From the IMG/VR virus record IMGVR_UViG_3300013102_000789, positions 1-42,640 of that record: DNA of 42,640 nucleotides, one strand, 5' to 3'. The DNA is from a virus. A model generated the notes under the pieces. That model made no database searches. It was not told where the DNA came from and worked only from the letters and a program-made list of their open reading frames with translations. Made by a program: the position numbers and the translations under genes. Every line of letters begins with the position of its first letter. Position 1 is the first letter of the stretch. Below, in pieces: positions 13,875 through 22,651 of the stretch.

Positions 13875-16742
13875 TCAGTCGGTCAGGCGGCTGTTGAGAC
13901 GCGAGGCGGACTCGCGGTCGCGGCGGTCCAGTTCGGCACGCACGGCCTGCGCGATGGCCTGCGCATCGGCGCCGGCACCAGCTTGGATAGTGATGTGGTA
14001 GGTGTTGCCGCCGGCCTGCGCGCTGCCGGCGGCGCCCGTGGACGGTGCCAAGACCGGCGCACTGCTCACGGGCACCACAGGCGTCACAGCGGCCGCCAGC
14101 GCGATGCCCGCGCCCGCGCGCCTCATGCGGTCCCCGAGGCCCACCACCGACTGCACGGCGCGGTCCCGGCCGCCGTCGAGGCCACCGGTCAGGCCCTGCA
14201 TGGTGAAGTCGCCCAGCTGGGCGAACACGCGGGACGGGCTGTGGATGCCGAGCTTGGCTTTGAACGAGTCGATGGCGCCGCCGGCCACGCCGGCAATGGC
14301 GTCGCGCACACTGCTTGCCATCGAGCCGATGCCGCTGACCAGGCCGCGCACCATATCCACGCCGGCCTGCACCATCTTCGCCGGCCACCCGCCGAGCAGC
14401 GTGCTGATGCCGTTCCACGTCTGCAGCACGCCCTCGCGCAGCTTGTCGCCGTTGAGGGTGAAGATGCCCACGATCATCGCCCACGCGCCCTGCAGGAACG
14501 TCCACGCTCCGGTCATGGTGGCCTTGATGGCCGGCAGCAGGAACATGAAGGCCTGCACCAGCCAGCCGATGGCCTTTACCGCCGCTCGCAGGTTCACCGT
14601 CAGCACCGTGGCCAGAAGCTGGCCGAATCCACGGCCGGCGTCGGTCGCGCCCTCCAGCTGCTCGCTGGTGGCTTGGAACGGCGCGAACAACTGCTTGACC
14701 CACGACCATGCCTTGCCCATGGCGTCGGACACCTGGTCCCACACCGGCGCCAGCGGCGCCAACGCGTTGCTCAGTTCATCAAGGATCGGCCCGACCACGT
14801 CGCTGATGCCCTGCCACATGCCGATCATGAAGGCCTTGATCGGCCCCCAGTATTTCCAGACCAGCACGGCCACCAGCGCCACGGCGGCGCCGATGGCAAG
14901 CACAGGCGCGCTGATGCCGCCCAGCAGCGGCAGCAGCATGCGGCCGACGTTGAGCAGCATGGGAAATGCGCGGCCCCCCAGCGACACCACGCGCGTGATC
15001 AGCCCGCCAATGCCGCCGCCGGAACTGAGCAGCGCGATTGCGCCGTGGATCTGGGAGAAGGCCATGGCGACGACGCCGGCACCGACCAGCAGGCCACCCA
15101 GCACGGTGACCAGGGTGGTGCCGACGATGGCGGCCTTGGCGAGCGACTTGACCAGCTCGGGGTTGGCGCGCACCCAGTCGATCACCTGCTTGACCACCTT
15201 GGCGGTGCGCTCGGCCAGCACCTTGAAGTCGGGCAGCAAGGTTTCGCCGATGACCTGCGCGGTGACGCCAGCGGCGTTCTTCAGTAGCTGCAGGGCATTC
15301 TCGGACGTGGCGACACGCGAGGCGTACTCGGCGTTCATGGAGCCGCCGTACTTGCTGGCGTCAGTCACCTTGTCGAGGTTGGTTTTCAGCAGGTCGAGGT
15401 TGGTCAACAGCGGCGCGATCGCGCCCACCGATTCGCGGCCAAACAGCGTCGTCATGGTCGCCGCCTGCTGGTGCTTGGGCAGCTTCTTCAGCTTTTCCAG
15501 CACCGACAGGATCGCCCCGCCGGCATCCTTCTGCATCGCCTTCGCCATGGCAGTGGCGTTGATACCCAGCGACTTGAACGATTCCCGCTGCCGCTTCGTG
15601 GCGGCTTCGCCCGAGCCGAGCGTCAGCAGCATGTTCTTGATGCCGGTGGCCGACACCTCCGACTCGATGCCCATGCCGGCCACGGTCGCGCCCAGCGCCG
15701 CCAGTGGGCCGCTACCGAGGCCAGCCACCTCGCCCAGGGCGCCAATGCGGTTTACCACCTCGCTGATCTTCTGCACGCTGGCAGGGCCGGTGTTGCCCAG
15801 GTAGTTGATCTTGTCGGCCAACACGACCACATCGTCCTGGCCCATGCGGAACGCGGTGCGCCAGGTCGCCATGGTCTGGCCAGCTTCCTCGGCGGTGGAA
15901 TCGAAGGCCACGCCCATCTTCGCGGCGTCCTGCGCGAAGCGCACCAATTCTTCCTTGGCGATGCCGGCCTGGCCGGCTGCAGCCACGATCTTGGCAATGT
16001 CCGTGGAGGCCATGGGCAGCACCAGCGACAGGTTCTGTACGTCACTCGCCATTTGCTTGAACTGCTGCGGGGTGTCGAAGTCAACCACCTTCTTCACGTC
16101 GGCCATCGCAGATTCAAAGCTCATTGCCTCGGCCAGCGGCAGCGCCTGCGCCATCAGCGCACGCTGGCCGCCGAATGCCATTGCCATACCCGTCGCGGTC
16201 ATGCCGATGCCGGCACTCTGCAACTTGCCTGCGCGCTCCTTGGCCTTGGAGGCCAGGTTCAGATGGCGCTCCTGCTTGCGGATGTTCTCGGTAGTGCGTG
16301 CGATATCGCCGCGCAGCTTGCGCTCGCCGTTGGACAGGTCACGTGTGCTGATCCCGGCCCGCATCAAGCCGCTGCGCAGGCGCTGTAGTTCCGCCGCCTG
16401 CTGCTGCTGTTTGGACTTCATCAGCCCGGCAACGCGGGTAGCGTCCTTGAATTCCTTGGTGAGGGCGCGCGATGGTGCGGCCGCGGCCTTCATGCGGGCG
16501 GCCAGCTCGCTCACGCGGGTCTGCTGCTCGGTGTACGCCACGGCGGACTGGCGCGAGGCCGCAACCTGCTGCCGGAACGCGCTCAGGTCTCGCTGGGTCG
16601 CGTTGAACTTGCGCAGTGCATCCCGCGACTGCAGCAGCTGATCGGCGACGCCCTTGCCGCCGCGCTGGATCTTGCGGAACGGCGCGGTCACCTTGTCCAT
16701 CGCGGACAAGATGACCTGCATGCGGAGGTTGTCGGAGGCCAT
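13875..16742 (-). CDS. T: Tail tape measure protein gpT
   Basis: A 955-residue protein that sets tail length. The N-terminus (residues 1-190) is Gln/Lys/Arg-rich coiled coil; residues 190-480 form the TP901-type core with ASTDIAKIVAAAGQAGIAKE; residues 520-640 hold several hydrophobic segments (GTTLVTVLGGLLVGAGVVAM, ISAPVLAIGAAVALVAVLVW) that may insert in the host membrane on DNA entry. The C-terminus has the usual GDFTMQGLTGGLDGG block. The start overlaps the end of a micro-ORF after E'. Its length is somewhat above P2 gpT (about 815 residues). Confidence 0.94.
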   Translation of the reverse strand: MASDNLRMQVILSAMDKVTAPFRKIQRGGKGVADQLLQSRDALRKFNATQRDLSAFRQQVAASRQSAVAYTEQQTRVSELAARMKAAAAPSRALTKEFKDATRVAGLMKSKQQQQAAELQRLRSGLMRAGISTRDLSNGERKLRGDIARTTENIRKQERHLNLASKAKERAGKLQSAGIGMTATGMAMAFGGQRALMAQALPLAEAMSFESAMADVKKVVDFDTPQQFKQMASDVQNLSLVLPMASTDIAKIVAAAGQAGIAKEELVRFAQDAAKMGVAFDSTAEEAGQTMATWRTAFRMGQDDVVVLADKINYLGNTGPASVQKISEVVNRIGALGEVAGLGSGPLAALGATVAGMGIESEVSATGIKNMLLTLGSGEAATKRQRESFKSLGINATAMAKAMQKDAGGAILSVLEKLKKLPKHQQAATMTTLFGRESVGAIAPLLTNLDLLKTNLDKVTDASKYGGSMNAEYASRVATSENALQLLKNAAGVTAQVIGETLLPDFKVLAERTAKVVKQVIDWVRANPELVKSLAKAAIVGTTLVTVLGGLLVGAGVVAMAFSQIHGAIALLSSGGGIGGLITRVVSLGGRAFPMLLNVGRMLLPLLGGISAPVLAIGAAVALVAVLVWKYWGPIKAFMIGMWQGISDVVGPILDELSNALAPLAPVWDQVSDAMGKAWSWVKQLFAPFQATSEQLEGATDAGRGFGQLLATVLTVNLRAAVKAIGWLVQAFMFLLPAIKATMTGAWTFLQGAWAMIVGIFTLNGDKLREGVLQTWNGISTLLGGWPAKMVQAGVDMVRGLVSGIGSMASSVRDAIAGVAGGAIDSFKAKLGIHSPSRVFAQLGDFTMQGLTGGLDGGRDRAVQSVVGLGDRMRRAGAGIALAAAVTPVVPVSSAPVLAPSTGAAGSAQAGGNTYHITIQAGAGADAQAIAQAVRAELDRRDRESASRLNSRLTD

Positions 16743-16819
16743 CAGTGCAGCCCCTCAATGTGGTTCGCCGAAAGGCCATGGCGGGTCGACGGGAAGAGGG
16801 CTGCGCTGCTGGGGGTCAT
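16742..16819 (-). CDS. Possible 25-codon micro-ORF linking E' and T
   Basis: An ATG at 16819 overlaps the E' stop (ATGA) and its TGA overlaps the T start (TGATG), giving a 25-residue peptide between them. Both junctions are coupled in the way of real genes in this operon. Against it: the peptide has no recognisable features and no ribosome binding site of its own. It may serve only to keep ribosomes on the message up to the T start. Confidence 0.35.
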   Translation of the reverse strand: MTPSSAALFPSTRHGLSANHIEGLH

Positions 16820-16932
16820 GTGTTGTTTCCGCTACGTTCGACGGCCCGCTCCCGCCATTCCATCAGTTCGGTCACGGTCCAGCGTTCCATCTCGCTGGGT
16901 GGGAAGTGGAAGATGACGGCCACATCGGCCAT
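16816..16932 (-). CDS. E': gpE' (GpE family), reached from E by -1 frameshift
   Basis: In the -1 frame after E, residues MADVAVIFHFPPSEMERWTV and TELMEWRERAVERS match the GpE family of P2-like phages. The ATG at 16932 would give a 38-residue stand-alone product. The known mechanism in P2 is a -1 slip near the end of E, giving an E+E' fusion; here the fused product would span 17288 to 16816. The slippery site is at 16983-16977. E and E+E' act as tail assembly chaperones for the tape measure, like lambda G and GT. Confidence 0.88.
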   Translation of the reverse strand: MADVAVIFHFPPSEMERWTVTELMEWRERAVERSGNNT

Positions 16933-16940
16933 CGCATCCT

Positions 16941-17288
16941 CTATGCGTTCAGGGATTCCCGGTCCGCCTTCTTCATGAAAAAACCAGCGATCTCGGTACC
17001 CAGGGTGACCAGGTCTGCCGGGTCGAGCTTGTCCACGTCGGCCGTGGTCAGCGTCGGGAAGGTGATGCGCGGGGCCAGGGTGCGGATGGCGGTAACGTCC
17101 ATCTGCAACAGGTCCAGCAGCTTCACACCACGCAGCGAGCCGGCATCCGGCTTGCGGATCTGCAGCTTGTCGATGACCTGGTCACCGCGCGTGATTGGGG
17201 AATCCAGCTCGACGGTGGCGTAGTCGGGTGCGCTGACCTTGCCGGTGGAGGTGTCCAGCACGGCGTTGTCGGGGGTCTTGCGGCTCAT
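16941..17288 (-). CDS. E: Tail assembly chaperone gpE
   Basis: A 115-residue protein of the P2 gpE family (VELDSPITRGDQVIDKLQIR, then a MDVTAIRTLAPRITFPTLT stretch). It ends in SLNA 36 nt after an in-frame slippery heptamer, T TTT TTC, from which a -1 shift yields the longer E+E' protein. It follows the tube gene across a hairpin that may reduce its expression relative to the abundant sheath and tube. Confidence 0.92.
   Translation of the reverse strand: MSRKTPDNAVLDTSTGKVSAPDYATVELDSPITRGDQVIDKLQIRKPDAGSLRGVKLLDLLQMDVTAIRTLAPRITFPTLTTADVDKLDPADLVTLGTEIAGFFMKKADRESLNA
16977..16983 (-). other. Slippery heptamer T TTT TTC for the E/E' -1 frameshift
   Basis: In the E frame the codons read GGT TTT TTC, so T TTT TTC has the X XXY YYZ phase required for -1 slippage (P2 itself uses T TTT TTG). 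After the shift the frame stays open into E'. Confidence 0.85.
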
Positions 17289-17310
17289 AGGGTCTCCGGA
17301 GGGGAAGCAA

Positions 17311-17329
17311 GGCCCGGCAGTGCCGGGCC
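17311..17329 (-). terminator. Hairpin between tail tube and E genes
   Basis: GGCCCGGC and GCCGGGCC form an 8-bp GC stem with a 3-nt loop, followed on the minus strand by TTGCTTCCCC, a poor T-run. It may be a partial terminator or an mRNA-stabilising hairpin after the highly expressed FI-FII pair. Confidence 0.5.
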
Positions 17330-17340
17330 GTGGTGAGGGG

Positions 17341-17850
17341 TCAGATGCCGATGGCGCGACGCTGTGCCTGCAGCAGATCGACGCCGTCGACGATGAAGAT
17401 CATGGCGACCATGTCGATCTCGATCTCGGTGCGGCCGTTGATGGACAGCTTGTAGTAGCTGGCCGTGGTTTTCACGCTGAACTCCGTGTCGTCGCCGACC
17501 TTACCGGTGCCGGGGTCGATCTCGCTGTGGCGACCGCGCAACACGATCTCCACCGCATCCACTTCACCGGTATCGTCGCGCTGGTAGGCGCCGGCAAAGC
17601 GCAGCTGCACGCCGTTGTGCCGGAGCGTGCCGTACTGACGCAGCACCTCGCGGACGAGGCCACCGCACTTCCATTCGGCCTCAATCTTCTCCTGGCCCAT
17701 GTCGATGTCGACGGGGCCGGCCATGCCACCGGCACGGTATTCCTCCATCTTGCGGGTCAGGGTGGGCAGCTTGAATTCGGTGACCAACCCCCGGTAGCTC
17801 TCGCCATCGTTGAACAGGTTGAGGTTTTTCAGCTTGCTGGGCATTCCCAT
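17341..17850 (-). CDS. FII: Major tail tube protein gpFII
   Basis: A 169-residue protein matching P2 gpFII: KLKNLNLFNDGESYRGLVTE at the N-terminus, KMEEYRAGGMAGPVDIDMG, and an ending rich in beta strands (YYKLSINGRTEIEIDMVAMI). It polymerises into the inner tube around the tape measure. It follows FI by 25 bp, behind GAGGAACTG. Confidence 0.95.
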   Translation of the reverse strand: MGMPSKLKNLNLFNDGESYRGLVTEFKLPTLTRKMEEYRAGGMAGPVDIDMGQEKIEAEWKCGGLVREVLRQYGTLRHNGVQLRFAGAYQRDDTGEVDAVEIVLRGRHSEIDPGTGKVGDDTEFSVKTTASYYKLSINGRTEIEIDMVAMIFIVDGVDLLQAQRRAIGI

Positions 17851-17875
17851 GTTGTCAGTTCCTCAGTAATGCCGG

Positions 17876-19042
17876 TCAGCCGTTGATGCGGCTCGGGAAG
17901 TCGGCGAAGTAGCGGTCGGTGATGCGCTGGTTCAGCTGCAGGTTTTCCAGCGGCGGCACGGGAGTGAAGTCGTAGTCGATGACCAGCTTTCCGCCCGACA
18001 GCGAGGTCGGAAGATTGGCCGCTTCGTCGTACCAGGCGGTGGCGTCGATGATGTAGCCGCCGTTCTTCAGCTCGCGGAACTTGGCGTTGATGCTCTCCAA
18101 GATGTCCTTGATCTGGCTGGGGTGAAGCGGCTTGTCCATGTAGACCAGCATCGCCTCGGCGATGGTGTCGGCCAGGATCTGCGCGGTGCGGGTGGCCGTC
18201 TCGAATGCGAACAGCGGATCACTGCTCAGGGTGCGGTTGCCCCAAAAACGGTAGCCGTTGACATTGACCAGCGTGGTCACGTCCTTGGAGTTCAGCAGGC
18301 CGGCGTCGGTGTCGGGGTTCTGCAGATCCCAATGCACGTCGCGGCTGATGCCGGTCACGCCGGCGACGGGAACATTGGAGATGGACTTGTGCCAGCCCTG
18401 CTCCTGATCAATGCGGGCACGCAGGCCGGCGGCTCGGGCCGTCGCAAAGGCCATGGCCGAGGCATTGAGGGTGGTATCCCACGCCACGAAGTCGGGCCAG
18501 ATCATCATCAGCTCGCGCTCGCTGAACTGATCGCGGTACACGATGACATCGGAGACCTTGCCAGCGGCCGAGGCGCTGACGTAAGCCATGGCCCGCAAGC
18601 TCTTGGCGATGGGCGCCAGGGCGGTGACCACTTCCTGCGTGTCCAGCCCCGGCACAGCGAGGATGCGCGGCTTGACGCCCAGCTGTGCCTCGGCCACCAG
18701 CAGCGCCTGCATGCCGGTGTAGCTGCCGGTGTCATTGCCGCCGATGATGTTGGACGTGGTCTCCGGCTCTGCCACGCCCTGGGCCACACGCACCACGACG
18801 GTGACCGGATTGGCCTGGTCGGCGATGCCGCGCAGGCTCGCAGCGAGCGTGCCCTTGGTGCCTGCTTTTGCGATGGCACCGCGCACGTCGGTCAGCAGCA
18901 CCGGCTTGTTGAGCGGGAAGACGGTAGCGTCTGCGTCCTCGGCGGTGCAGACGATGCCGAGGATGGCGGTGGCCACGGTGCGGATGGGGCGGGTGCCGCC
19001 GTTTACTTCAACGACGCGTACGCCGTGGTGGTACTGGTCCAT
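17876..19042 (-). CDS. FI: Contractile tail sheath protein gpFI
   Basis: A 388-residue sheath subunit (P2 gpFI, 396 residues). Visible family regions are YHHGVRVVEVNGGTRPIRTV at the start, WPDFVAWDTTLNASAMAFAT in the middle, the GVTGISRDVHWDLQNPDTDAG segment shortened here, and RFWGNRTLSSDPLFAFETAT. Sheath subunits surround the tube and contract to drive it through the cell envelope. Preceded by GGAG eight bases before the ATG. Confidence 0.95.
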   Translation of the reverse strand: MDQYHHGVRVVEVNGGTRPIRTVATAILGIVCTAEDADATVFPLNKPVLLTDVRGAIAKAGTKGTLAASLRGIADQANPVTVVVRVAQGVAEPETTSNIIGGNDTGSYTGMQALLVAEAQLGVKPRILAVPGLDTQEVVTALAPIAKSLRAMAYVSASAAGKVSDVIVYRDQFSERELMMIWPDFVAWDTTLNASAMAFATARAAGLRARIDQEQGWHKSISNVPVAGVTGISRDVHWDLQNPDTDAGLLNSKDVTTLVNVNGYRFWGNRTLSSDPLFAFETATRTAQILADTIAEAMLVYMDKPLHPSQIKDILESINAKFRELKNGGYIIDATAWYDEAANLPTSLSGGKLVIDYDFTPVPPLENLQLNQRITDRYFADFPSRING

Positions 19043-19057
19043 TGCTGGCTCCTTGGG

Positions 19058-19417
19058 TCAGGTTTCGCGGTAGCGGAGGGGGACGGTCAGCCGGGTGAAC
19101 TCGTTGGACTGCAGGCTGCGTACACGGCGACAGGTGACATCGAGGACGAACGCGCCCGGCTGCTCGCCACGCGACAGCGCCAGTTGCTTGATCTGCAGGC
19201 GGGGTTCCCAGCGCATCAGCGCGGTGGCAGCGGCGCCGTACAGACGCAGCTGGGTGGTGCTGTTGAACGGCTGGTCGATCAGCTCGGGAAGCAGCGAGCC
19301 GAAGTCGCGGCGCTGCACCCGCGTGCCGATGGGCGTGGTCAAGATGCGTGCGATGGACTGCACCAGGTGGGCGTCATCGTCCAGCCAGCGGCCCGTGGCG
19401 GCATCCATGCCCCTCAT
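19058..19417 (-). CDS. W: Baseplate protein gpW (GPW/gp25 family)
   Basis: A 119-residue protein. Pattern IARILTTPIGTRVQRRDFGS then LLPELIDQPFNSTTQLRLYG is that of the GPW/gp25 wedge protein, related to T4 gp25. The start at 19417 (MRGMDAATGRW) has an alternative three codons in. In P2, W follows V directly; here a 152-residue gene separates them. Confidence 0.93.
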   Translation of the reverse strand: MRGMDAATGRWLDDDAHLVQSIARILTTPIGTRVQRRDFGSLLPELIDQPFNSTTQLRLYGAAATALMRWEPRLQIKQLALSRGEQPGAFVLDVTCRRVRSLQSNEFTRLTVPLRYRET

Positions 19418-19555
19418 CGCGCCGCGCTCCGCGAGGGAGCGCGACGGCGCGCCGGGGTCAGATTGGGCGAGGTCGAGGCCATGACCTCATTCTGTGGACG
19501 GGCTTCGCCGAAGGCGTGGCCGCTGTCGTGTATCAGCTACCCAAACACCAGCGCG

Positions 19556-20014
19556 CTACAGCGTGTCTGGCAGGCCCGGCAATTCCACGGGCGGAAGCTC
19601 TGGCGGCTTGGGAAGTTCGGGGACGGTGACGCTCGGCATCTCGATGCTGCAGGAGCCGATGCGCGAGGAGGCAGTGCCGATGGCCGCCTGCAGCTTGGCG
19701 ATAGCCTCGGTTACCTGTGCGAGTTGCACGGGCAGCACCACCATAGGCTTCACGTACGGCTGCAGGACGGCCGAAATGAAGTCGGTGATCCACGTAACGA
19801 TCTGCGCGGGGTTGGCGCCTGGGGCCGTAAGCAGCGCCATCATGGGCTGCAGCGCGGCCATCTGCGCGCCAATGCCACTGAGCAATGCGTTTGCCGACTG
19901 CATGGCCTCGTCGGTGAGCGCCTGCAACTCGGCGCAGGACTGGACCGCGTTGATCTGTTCGGCCAGGCGGTCGAATGTCTCGGCGTTGAACGGGAGGGAG
20001 CCTTGCGGGTTCAT
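19556..20014 (-). CDS. Hypothetical phage protein between V and W
   Basis: A 152-residue protein, mostly Ala/Gln/Leu-rich helix (residues 10-120), ending in a Pro-rich tail (PSVTVPELPKPPELPPVELP). No recognised domain. It lies 7 bp after V in the baseplate cluster and ends 138 bp before W; no gene of this kind is present in P2 itself. The helical body and Pro-rich tail suggest a structural or chaperone role, without firm evidence. Confidence 0.8.
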   Translation of the reverse strand: MNPQGSLPFNAETFDRLAEQINAVQSCAELQALTDEAMQSANALLSGIGAQMAALQPMMALLTAPGANPAQIVTWITDFISAVLQPYVKPMVVLPVQLAQVTEAIAKLQAAIGTASSRIGSCSIEMPSVTVPELPKPPELPPVELPGLPDTL

Positions 20015-20021
20015 GGGTGCC

Positions 20022-20591
20022 TCAGAAAATGTTGGTGACCACGCCGCGCTCGACGGTCACGACCTGGCCGGTGGCGGTGGTGAACGTGCCCGATGCCCCG
20101 GTACCGGCAGACACGTTGCCATCGGCCGAAACGCTGCCGGTGGCTCGGGTGGTGGGGGTATCCAGCACCACGGCCGCACTGGCATGCACCTCGGCCTGCT
20201 GGCAATTCACGATGACGCTGCCTGTGCCGGTGTTCACCGACAGCGTCGAGGTGGCGTGGTTGAACTCGACGGTACTGCCGTCCGGGTAGGTCGTGCGGTC
20301 CACGTCCTCGCTGCTGGCCGGCTGTGGGTACTCATCCTGCGGGACGCTGCCGAGGATGACCGCCTGCGAGATATCGCCGTCCGGGCATCCCAGCATCACC
20401 TGCTCGCCGATGCCGGGGACGTGCCAGGTGCGGCCGTTCGGACCCGCGCGGCGTTCCAGCCAGGTGATCCAGTCGCTCTGGATCTCCCCGGTCTGAACCC
20501 GCACGCGCGCGGGCACAGCGGCGCGAACCGCGATCACCGTGCCCCAACGCAGCATGTTGCTGACCTCTGCAGGGATGTCGCCGCGCGCCAT
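20022..20591 (-). CDS. V: Baseplate spike protein gpV
   Basis: A 189-residue protein. Residues 15-90 form the OB-fold of P2 gpV (RWGTVIAVRAAVPARVRVQT, then DWITWLERRAGPNGRTWHVP and GEQVMLGCPDGD), and residues 95-189 a beta-helical needle with repeated short strands (TLSVNTGTGSVIVNC and onward). The trimer forms the membrane-piercing tip of the tail. Start at ATG 20591; a longer upstream reading belongs to another frame's gene. Confidence 0.93.
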   Translation of the reverse strand: MARGDIPAEVSNMLRWGTVIAVRAAVPARVRVQTGEIQSDWITWLERRAGPNGRTWHVPGIGEQVMLGCPDGDISQAVILGSVPQDEYPQPASSEDVDRTTYPDGSTVEFNHATSTLSVNTGTGSVIVNCQQAEVHASAAVVLDTPTTRATGSVSADGNVSAGTGASGTFTTATGQVVTVERGVVTNIF

Positions 20592-20596
20592 GGCGT

Positions 20597-21205
20597 TCAA
20601 GCCCCTGCCACATCGGTGGTGGGTTGCGGCGGCGTCGGCAGGGTTTCGGCAGGCGGGGGCACGCTCTCCCATCGGCCCTGCGCGTCGCTGTACTGCCACG
20701 GCCCGGTGCTGTCGCGCGGCGGTGCCAGATCCGTCGCCGTCGCCGGCAGCGGCTCGCCCACGGCCAGCGGCGGCAGGTTGAGGCCCGTAGCCTTCTCCCA
20801 GATTGCCGTCTGGCTGAAGTCGGGCACCAGCTCCCACGTTTCCAATGCCACGTTCCACCGGTTGGCGGCAGGTTGACCGGGGGCAAGTGCGAGCGGTGCC
20901 TGCGCGGTGACGGATGGTGGTGGCAGGTCGCCCAGGGCAAGCATGTTGGGAGCGGCCAGGCCGGTGGCCTTGTCCCACAGCATCACGCCCCGGAAGTCGG
21001 CTACCGTCTCCCACGCAGTGCGATCTGAGTTGATGCGCCACGCTTGTTGGGTGCCTGCGTTGTCCATCGGTGGGAAGTCGACGGTGTTGTCGGGTAGCGG
21101 GCAACTGCCATCGGCTTCCGGGTAGATCCGGATCGGCAAGAGATAAAGGCCGGTCACTTCATCGAACGAGTGGCCGTAGGTCTCATGGGATTCTTTCAGC
21201 TGCAT
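20597..21205 (-). CDS. Tail fibre assembly-like protein with internal repeats
   Basis: A 202-residue protein placed right after H, where P2 has the fibre chaperone G. It contains two copies of a unit of about 60 residues: AWETVADFRGVMLWDKATGL and TWELVPDFSQTAIWEKATGL, each followed by a short GDLPP/GEPLP turn, plus a third partial copy near the end (RWESVPPP). The N-terminus (EVTGLYLLPIRIYPEADG) resembles caudovirus fibre-assembly proteins. Whether it is a chaperone or a fibre component cannot be decided here. Confidence 0.75.
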   Translation of the reverse strand: MQLKESHETYGHSFDEVTGLYLLPIRIYPEADGSCPLPDNTVDFPPMDNAGTQQAWRINSDRTAWETVADFRGVMLWDKATGLAAPNMLALGDLPPPSVTAQAPLALAPGQPAANRWNVALETWELVPDFSQTAIWEKATGLNLPPLAVGEPLPATATDLAPPRDSTGPWQYSDAQGRWESVPPPAETLPTPPQPTTDVAGA

Positions 21206-21214
21206 GGTTCTCTC

Positions 21215-22651
21215 TCAGTAGGCGATGCAGTACAGCATCCGGATGCCTGCCGGCAGGTTGCGGGCCGCACCTGTGCTTCCAACGGTGATGGCGTGCGCGT
21301 GGTCACCTACGGCTCCCACGGAGATTGTGTGGCTGTGACCACCAGCGCCGTTCATGCCAACGTTATGTGCATGATGGCCGCCGGCGTCTGTGTTGAAGCT
21401 ATGAGCGTGGCCGCCTGCACCCCCGGTTCCACCGTCGCTCGGGAGCGCGTCGTTGTCGCGCTCTCGGTACACGCCATAACCATTGATGGCCGGGGTGGAG
21501 GGAACGACACCGCCGTGTGCGTGGTCACCCTGCCACGAGGTGCCGCCCGTATGTGCGTGGCTACCCTGGCCATCGGTCCACGCGCTGTGGGCATGGTCGC
21601 CCACGCCGCTTGCGCTGGCAGAGTGGGCATGCCCGCCGCCGGCCGAGGCGCTGGCGCTGTGGGCATGCGAGATCACGGCACCCGCGCTGGTCTGGCCGAC
21701 TTTCGCCGGATCACCCGTGTGGATGATGCCGCTGTCTTCATCAACCTTGGGTAGCTTGAACGTGGTGCCCTCGGCATTTCCGCCGTAGGTAGCGCCGATG
21801 GCTGCGAAGAGACGCGGGTAGTCGGTGCGAAGCAGCTCGCGACCATCACAGAGCAGGGTTCCCTCGGGTGCGGCGATGCCCGCGAAGGTAATCACCTGGC
21901 CGGCGATGTAAGCGGTGGCGGGTACTCCGGTGAGATTCTCCCACGACAGGTAGTGCGAGCCGTGCTTGCCGTCCAACAGGTCGGCGTCCAGCCCGTTGCC
22001 GTCACCTTCGTCCTTCAGCGCTGCGCCTTTCAAGCCCAGCAGCTGCCACATGGCCTGCTCGGTGGCGGCGGCGATCAGCTTCTTGGCGATTGCGGTGGGT
22101 GCCCCAACACCGAAACGACCGTCGAGCGAGGCGCGCAACCCCTTCGAATGCACGGCGCGGGAGGCATCGACCCCCTCGGCCGTCTCTTCCGGCGTTGCCA
22201 GTTCCAGCACGCCGACCTTTTCCTCGGTGCCGACATTGAGGTCGAAGTTTGCGTCGCCGAAAGCGATGTTGACGGCACCGATGTCGGCGAACTGCAGGTC
22301 TGAGGCAAGTACGAGCGCGGCCTGTGTGGATTTCTCCGCGAGCACCGACTGCTGCCCGTACACCGCCAGCAGCGTGCCGCTCGCAAGGTAGAGGCCGATG
22401 CCCCGAACGGTGTAGCCCGCGTCGGTCGCGTCGCGCGCAGTGACGTGGATCGTGTCGGCACTGGTAGCGCCGCCCTTGATCGAAGTAAGGCGGGTGTGTT
22501 CGCCCGGCAGGGCTTGGAGTTCGGCGTGCGCTTCGAACACCTGGTCGGTCAATCCCACCGACTCAGCGATAACGGGCGCCGTGCCGTTCTTTTCGGCGTT
22601 CACGATGGCCTCGCGGCCTCGACGGGTGACGATGAATCTCAAGCCGGTCAT
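21215..22651 (-). CDS. H: Tail fibre protein gpH with collar domain
   Basis: A 478-residue fibre. Residues 1-160 match the P2 gpH N-terminus that docks on the baseplate (IVTRRGREAIVNAEKNGTAP). Near residues 270-330 is a tail-collar domain (GTLLCDGRELLRTDYPRLFA, then GTTFKLPKVDEDSG). The last 130 residues carry about ten HxH motifs (GHAHS, DHAHS, SHAHT), which bind metal in fibre tips, and the protein ends RMLYCIAY like other fibres of this type. It would bind the host receptor. The ATG overlaps the I stop by four bases. Confidence 0.92.
   Translation of the reverse strand: MTGLRFIVTRRGREAIVNAEKNGTAPVIAESVGLTDQVFEAHAELQALPGEHTRLTSIKGGATSADTIHVTARDATDAGYTVRGIGLYLASGTLLAVYGQQSVLAEKSTQAALVLASDLQFADIGAVNIAFGDANFDLNVGTEEKVGVLELATPEETAEGVDASRAVHSKGLRASLDGRFGVGAPTAIAKKLIAAATEQAMWQLLGLKGAALKDEGDGNGLDADLLDGKHGSHYLSWENLTGVPATAYIAGQVITFAGIAAPEGTLLCDGRELLRTDYPRLFAAIGATYGGNAEGTTFKLPKVDEDSGIIHTGDPAKVGQTSAGAVISHAHSASASAGGGHAHSASASGVGDHAHSAWTDGQGSHAHTGGTSWQGDHAHGGVVPSTPAINGYGVYRERDNDALPSDGGTGGAGGHAHSFNTDAGGHHAHNVGMNGAGGHSHTISVGAVGDHAHAITVGSTGAARNLPAGIRMLYCIAY

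Noticed and set aside
12692-15804. Several long plus-strand frames opposite D, U and T
   Set aside because: They are mirror frames of GC-rich genes on the minus strand, with His/Arg/Ala-biased content and no start signals.
19418-19555. 22-codon ORF (ATG near 19484) overlapping the W start
   Set aside because: Arg/Ala/Ser-only composition and no family features; the start overlap with W may be chance.
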